From: Algoriphagus sp. TR-M9 | GTDB taxonomy: Bacteria > Bacteroidota > Bacteroidia > Cytophagales > Cyclobacteriaceae | DNA: 64,000 nt | NCBI RefSeq assembly: GCF_027594545.1 | Contig: NZ_CP115160.1 | Span: forward strand, 877,001 to 941,000 | Reading direction: 5' to 3' | Part shown: positions 59,603 through 64,000 of the stretch, piece by piece | Numbering within the stretch: position 1 is the first letter of the stretch | Layout of the letters: the number at the start of each line of letters is the position of its first letter | Position numbers and translations under genes: made by a program | Notes under the pieces: model-generated | The model's input: the letters and a program-made list of their open reading frames with translations, nothing else | The model's database searches: none | Told to the model about the DNA's origin: nothing

Positions 59603-60838
59603 TTAGGTTGAGAGGGCAGTGTGTTCCCTTTGTTTGCTGATGGTGCCTGGGGTTAGCTGATCCATTTTTAAAACTACAAATCCGCCCAATGCACATATTG
59701 CCATTCCTATGACCATAGGGAAAGCCGAACTGGCGTGAAACAGACTGACTACCGCCGTCACTATCCCGCCTATCGCCATGCGCATACTGCCAAGCATCGC
59801 TGAAGCAGATCCAGCATTTCTCGAAAATGGAGCCATGGAAAGAGCCGTTGTATTTGGGCCGTTCAGTCCATGTGCGGTCAGAAATACAAACATCAGAGCG
59901 ATCAGTGTAAATACATTGAACCAGTCGAAATAGACACCTATCACTAAGAGCAAACCTACAGTTACCTGATAGTGCAAGGAGAAATTAATGATTTGCTGGC
60001 TGCTGAATTTGCGAAGTAAAATATGGTTCAACTGCGTAGAACCAATCATGGCAAATGCCAAAATCCCGAAAATCCATCCAAATTGATGTTCGGAAAGCCC
60101 ATAGAGATTCATGAATACGTCTGCCGAACTGGCGATGTACGCAAAAGGAGCCGCTCCGGCTATACCGCCCACGAGCATGTAGACCAAAAACTGACGGTTT
60201 TCAAGAACTTTTAGGTAGCTGTTCCAGACTTGCTTTGGCTTCAAAGAAACCTCCCGATCTGGTAAAGCTCCGGCTGGTAGCACCACTACAGTGGCTATCC
60301 AGATGATGGCCGTCAGAGCTGCCAATATGATAAACACCCAGTGCCAGTCATAGGCGGCAGTCACAAATCCTCCCAAAGCCGGCGCGATCATGGGCGAAAC
60401 AGCGATCACCAAAACCAGTAGTGACATGGCTTGAGCAGTTTTTTTCACGGGGAAAATATCCCGCACTATCGCCTGTGCGGACACCATGCCGGCACATCCA
60501 CCTATGGCCTGAATGAATCGCATGAGGATCAGATTTTCTACAGATTGAGAAAGGGCACAGCCAATGGAAGCCAGAATATACAGTGCCAAGCCTCCATAAA
60601 GTGGCTTTTTTCTACCGAATCTATCCAACAAAGGGCCGTAAAAAAGCTGACCAATAGCAATCCCTGCCAGGTAAGCGGTCAATGAAAGCTGGATATTGGA
60701 AATAGGCGTGTTCAGGGTTTCGGCCATTTCTGGGAACCCCGGAAGATACATGTCTATAGAAAACGGAGAAATCGTACACAGAGCACCCAGCACAAGGACG
60801 ATTTTAAAGTATTCAGTTTTGGTATATCTCTTTTCCAT
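59603..60838 (-). CDS. Bcr/CflA-family drug-resistance MFS transporter
   Basis: 411 residues with 12 membrane helices. The N-terminal SIDMYLPGFPEMAETL and the GPLLDRFGRKKPLYGGL loop between helices 2 and 3 identify the DHA1 Bcr/CflA subfamily, with the helix-4 RFIQAIGGCAGMVSAQAIVRD motif. It exports drugs or small metabolites such as bicyclomycin, chloramphenicol or cysteine in relatives. Monocistronic. Confidence 0.93.
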   Translation of the reverse strand: MEKRYTKTEYFKIVLVLGALCTISPFSIDMYLPGFPEMAETLNTPISNIQLSLTAYLAGIAIGQLFYGPLLDRFGRKKPLYGGLALYILASIGCALSQSVENLILMRFIQAIGGCAGMVSAQAIVRDIFPVKKTAQAMSLLVLVIAVSPMIAPALGGFVTAAYDWHWVFIILAALTAIIWIATVVVLPAGALPDREVSLKPKQVWNSYLKVLENRQFLVYMLVGGIAGAAPFAYIASSADVFMNLYGLSEHQFGWIFGILAFAMIGSTQLNHILLRKFSSQQIINFSLHYQVTVGLLLVIGVYFDWFNVFTLIALMFVFLTAHGLNGPNTTALSMAPFSRNAGSASAMLGSMRMAIGGIVTAVVSLFHASSAFPMVIGMAICALGGFVVLKMDQLTPGTISKQREHTALST

Positions 60839-61080
60839 ATCTAAAAATAATTTGATGTACTACCTACTTTGGATTATCAGAGGTGAACAGGCGTCTACTT
60901 TAAACAGTTCGTAAAAATCAGGATATTTTTTTGCCAAATATTTGGGTTTGAATTATTTGTGTTGAAAAATCGATAATTATCCTGTTCATTTATTGCAGGA
61001 TGGCAAGTTTCAATCTGAAGATTTTGATATTTGGTTTAATCACAAAAGATTGAGTTTTTGAATGAAAATGGATAAACTTT

Positions 61081-62835
61081 CTATTCGATTTTTTCCAGCT
61101 CAACCCAAAAGGGAAAGTAACGCTTTCCTTCTACAGTATAGAAAGGAAGTAATTCGCCTTCGATTTTATCCAGTTTTACACCTTTCATCACTAGAATATC
61201 CACGGGCTGCGTTGACTGATCTATTTCTATATTCGCTCGGTTTCCGGTCTCCAAAGTCATTTTTCCTTTGGAAGGAACTGGCTTCACAAACTTGAATTTG
61301 ATATCATAGAGTCCAGGCTCAATGGCAACTTTCCAATAACCAAATATGTCCTCCTGCGCCCAGATTCCTCTTTCACCTGAGGCATCATTTCGATTGAGGA
61401 TTATAGGGTTTTCAGCTTTGTTTCCTACTTGAATTAATGGAGGCGTGATTAGATTTTCTTCATTTATAAGTTCCTGATAAATCTCGTCAAGTTCCGATTT
61501 TAGCTCCAACGCTTTTGCAGAATTGCTTGCTGAGAGGTTATTCTCTTCGTAAGGATCCCTGCTTAAGTCGTAGAGTTCAAATGCTTCTATATCAGAATTA
61601 TGACCTGTATTTCCAACCAGTTTCCAGCCGCCTTTTTGAATGGAAATATTTTCGTAAAGCTCTGGATATTTTCGGTTCCAATAGGCGAAATAGCTTTTGT
61701 TTCCTGCGTTTTCTTTTTCTCCAGTGATGTACGGTAGCAAGCTCTGACCATCTATCCTTCGGTCCTGCGGTACTTCAAAGCCAACCAAATCCGCCAAAGT
61801 CGGCAGTACATCCAAATGGGCAGATAATGCATTGATTTCTTGGTTCCCAGCAAATCCATCGGGATAACGAATAAAAAATGGCGCCCGTATTCCTCCCTGA
61901 AAAGTACTTCCTTTCTTGCCTTTCAGTCCATCCACATAGCGTTGCTGCTGCGGACCATTGTCCGTCATGAAGATGACTATCGTGTTATCCTCAATTTCCA
62001 GTTCGACTAACTTTTGGAAAAGCTTCTTCAGGTTATCGTCGATATTTTCCACCATCGCATAGACTTTCCGAGCGTCCTCTTTGTCATTTTCAGACATGGG
62101 ATAGAACGGTTTTCCATCCTCGTCAAACCCAGCGGAAGGGTCAATATCCTTATATTTCTGATAGTACTCATCAGGAACCTGAAGGGGGGTGTGGGGTGCA
62201 TTGAAGGCTAGGTAGGTGAAAAACGGCTTGTCCTTGTTTTTCTCTATGAAATTGATCGCTTCCTCTGCGAAGATATCTGAACAGTAACCTTCATATCTTT
62301 CTTGCTGATTGTTGTGCCAAAGTACCGGATCAAAATAGCTGCGATCTCCTTGGTAATAGGTAGTAATATCGCCCACCTGACCCATTCCGCCTGATAGGTG
62401 CATCACTGATTCGTCAAATCCCTGATCACTTGGACGCATTGGGTAATTGTCTCCCAAATGCCATTTTCCAAATAACCCAGTCGTATAATCTTTAGATTTT
62501 AAAAGTTCAGCAATTGTGATTTCACTGCTTGCCATCATTGCTCCGCCATTGTAGGTGTCTCGTACGCCAGTTCGTAAGGAATATCGCCCTGTCATCAAGC
62601 TTGCACGCGTAGGAGCGCAAACGGGAGACACATAGAAATTGGTGAATCGCACGCTTTCTGCAGCGAAGGCATCGAGAGTAGGCGTGTTAATATGCGGATT
62701 CCCTGTGGAGCCCAGATCTCCATAGCCTTGATCATCGGTGATGATGAGGATGATGTTTGGCTTTTTCTGATTTTGCTGCGCAAAGCAAAGACTGGCAGAT
62801 ACAAAAAGTAGTAATGTGAAAATGGAGCGTTGCAT
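61081..62835 (-). CDS. Secreted sulfatase (formylglycine-dependent)
   Basis: 584 residues. Signal peptide to about 20 (FVSASLCFAQ). The type I sulfatase motif CAPTRASLMTGR is present, with Cys73 converted to formylglycine by a maturase encoded elsewhere; metal ligands Asp34 and Asp35 stand in ITDDQGYGD. The GKWHLGD motif follows, and the C-terminal third adds a beta-rich domain. It would cleave sulfate esters from carbohydrates in the periplasm or outside. It could be an N-sulfatase or arylsulfatase-A-type enzyme. No glycoside hydrolase adjoins it. Confidence 0.92.
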   Translation of the reverse strand: MQRSIFTLLLFVSASLCFAQQNQKKPNIILIITDDQGYGDLGSTGNPHINTPTLDAFAAESVRFTNFYVSPVCAPTRASLMTGRYSLRTGVRDTYNGGAMMASSEITIAELLKSKDYTTGLFGKWHLGDNYPMRPSDQGFDESVMHLSGGMGQVGDITTYYQGDRSYFDPVLWHNNQQERYEGYCSDIFAEEAINFIEKNKDKPFFTYLAFNAPHTPLQVPDEYYQKYKDIDPSAGFDEDGKPFYPMSENDKEDARKVYAMVENIDDNLKKLFQKLVELEIEDNTIVIFMTDNGPQQQRYVDGLKGKKGSTFQGGIRAPFFIRYPDGFAGNQEINALSAHLDVLPTLADLVGFEVPQDRRIDGQSLLPYITGEKENAGNKSYFAYWNRKYPELYENISIQKGGWKLVGNTGHNSDIEAFELYDLSRDPYEENNLSASNSAKALELKSELDEIYQELINEENLITPPLIQVGNKAENPIILNRNDASGERGIWAQEDIFGYWKVAIEPGLYDIKFKFVKPVPSKGKMTLETGNRANIEIDQSTQPVDILVMKGVKLDKIEGELLPFYTVEGKRYFPFWVELEKIE

Positions 62836-62927
62836 GTGTATTTGAATAAAGTCGGGCTACAAATTCTAAAATTAGAGGCTTTAGCTGGAATGGCTACCCT
62901 GGTCCTAATCAGCGGAAAACCTTTCTA

Positions 62928-64000
62928 CTAAAACTCAATATCATCAATACTTCTTAGCTGCACATGCTTTTTCATCTTCTTTTGGATGATTTTGAAGTGA
63001 TGCAGACCCTCCTCGGCAATCAGTGATATCGCTTCTCCTTCAGCACCTGCACGTCCAGTTCTACCGATTCTATGCACATAGTCTTTTGGAGATCTTGGTA
63101 ATTCATAATTGATCACCAGAGGCAGAAACTTGATGTCTATTCCTCTGGCTGCCAGGTCTGTAGCTACCAGTACTCGCGTTTTGCCATTTTTAAACCTATG
63201 CAATGCTTCTGTGCGAGCTCCCTGACTCTTGTCACCATGGAATGCCAAAGCGTCTATGCCGTTTTTATTCAATTTGGTGACGATATTGTTTGCTGCTCTG
63301 ATGGAGGAAGCAAAGACCAAAATCTGCGACCAATCGCCAGAATTGATCAAGTGGCGGAGAAAAGGCCCCTTTTTTTCCATTGGCACCCGGTAAGCATACT
63401 GATTGATCAGGTCCGGGGAAACAGTGTCTGGTGCTGCGGAGATTTTGACCGGATCTTGCAGCATTGCTTCGATAAGTCCACCGACCGATTCTTCGCTGGT
63501 AGCTGAGAAGAGTATGTTCTGACGTTTCTTGGGAAGTTGTGCTAGGATTTGATCCACCTCTTCTTTGAAGCCCATATTTAAAACCTTATCCGCTTCATCC
63601 AAAACTAGGACTTCCACCTGATTTAAGTTCAGTGAGTTTTTCGAAAGTAAATCCAATAATCGCCCGGGTGTAGCTATCAGGATGTCTGTGCCATAGATTT
63701 TCATCATCTGGGGATTGATAGATACCCCGCCAAATACTGCCAATGCTTTTACTTTCCTGGGCAGAAAGCGGGCAAAGTTTTCCGTCACTTCGGCTACCTG
63801 ACTTGCCAGTTCCCGAGTGGGAACCAACACCAGGATTGGGATCATTCTGCCTTTGTTTTGCGGTTTGTCCTGCATGCGCTGCAGAATGGGAAGAATATAA
63901 GAGGCCGTTTTTCCTGATCCCGTAGGCGCGATTCCAAAGAGGTCCCTTTGTTTTAAAATGGAAGGAATAGCTTGGACCTGAATGGGGTATGGACTGTCGT
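62928..64000 (-). CDS. DEAD-box RNA helicase (partial, N-terminus beyond window)
   Basis: The frame is open through the right edge; the ATG at 63875 is internal, because motif Q (PIQVQAIPS) and Walker A (APTGSGKTA) are coded before it. Further motifs follow in order: PTRELA, TPGRLL, DEAD (VLVLDEADKVLNMGF), SAT, and the C-terminal DLAARGID and HRIGRTGRAG. This is the RhlE/DbpA-like bacterial type used in ribosome assembly or mRNA turnover. The end is short, with no long basic tail. Confidence 0.93.
   Translation of the reverse strand, partial: DSPYPIQVQAIPSILKQRDLFGIAPTGSGKTASYILPILQRMQDKPQNKGRMIPILVLVPTRELASQVAEVTENFARFLPRKVKALAVFGGVSINPQMMKIYGTDILIATPGRLLDLLSKNSLNLNQVEVLVLDEADKVLNMGFKEEVDQILAQLPKKRQNILFSATSEESVGGLIEAMLQDPVKISAAPDTVSPDLINQYAYRVPMEKKGPFLRHLINSGDWSQILVFASSIRAANNIVTKLNKNGIDALAFHGDKSQGARTEALHRFKNGKTRVLVATDLAARGIDIKFLPLVINYELPRSPKDYVHRIGRTGRAGAEGEAISLIAEEGLHHFKIIQKKMKKHVQLRSIDDIEF

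Overview
The window looks like a chromosome segment of a Bacteroidota bacterium, most likely Cytophagales (Cyclobacteriaceae; an Algoriphagus- or Cyclobacterium-like genus is my guess). The reasons are a SusC/SusD pair with an ECF sigma factor and FecR anti-sigma factor, a BACON-domain glycanase, an UpxY-type NusG paralogue, TAnnTTTG-type promoter elements, and the general absence of strong Shine-Dalgarno sequences. No rRNA, tRNA, CRISPR array, integrase or complete insertion sequence was found.

Layout. 1-2745: a GH88-type unsaturated glucuronidase (cut by the left edge), a sodium:solute symporter and a tiny membrane partner form one minus-strand operon for uronate-containing oligosaccharides. 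3111-8679: mostly unlinked minus-strand genes (YdeP-type molybdo-oxidoreductase, YjbR-like, DUF808, secreted NTF2-like, polysaccharide deacetylase). 8938-14789: katG, a dicarboxylate/amino-acid symporter, small unknown proteins and a PhyH-type dioxygenase. 14790-19433: esterase, SRPBCC protein, quinone reductase-like flavoprotein and a Crp-family regulator, between two palindrome-rich non-coding stretches. 19434-23120: full-length purL. 23711-30350: a TetR-controlled RND efflux operon whose operator and promoter can be read directly. 30491-38633: orphan UpxY/NusG, a membrane-anchored TIR protein, an outer-membrane barrel protein, xseB-xseA-dapA, and a ligA carrying an insertion of about 150 residues. 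38853-52049: ECF sigma, FecR, SusC, SusD, then two RraA-like and enolase-superfamily pairs and a BASS-type carrier. 52159-64000: YoaK, small unknowns, a two-component system, a cation diffusion facilitator, a BACON-GH5 lipoprotein, a Bcr/CflA transporter, a sulfatase and a DEAD-box helicase cut by the right edge.

The most interesting part is 40795-52049. All four enzymes carry export signals: Sec-type on the two RraA-like proteins and twin-arginine-type on the two enolase-superfamily proteins. With a TonB-dependent SusCD importer and a terminal sodium-coupled carrier, they suggest an uptake and breakdown pathway in the periplasm. A sugar acid would enter through SusCD, be dehydrated to a 2-keto-3-deoxy acid, be cleaved by retro-aldol reaction to pyruvate plus a small aldehyde or acid, and the product be carried inward. 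Stem-loops precede four of the five genes after susD, which suggests the long transcript is tuned gene by gene. The substrate cannot be read from sequence.

The non-coding DNA is also notable. An array of about 185-bp units with four palindromes each lies at 18761-19348, and its last, divergent unit keeps the main stem by compensatory changes. A 153-155-bp element occurs twice, near 13.4 kb and 23.3 kb.
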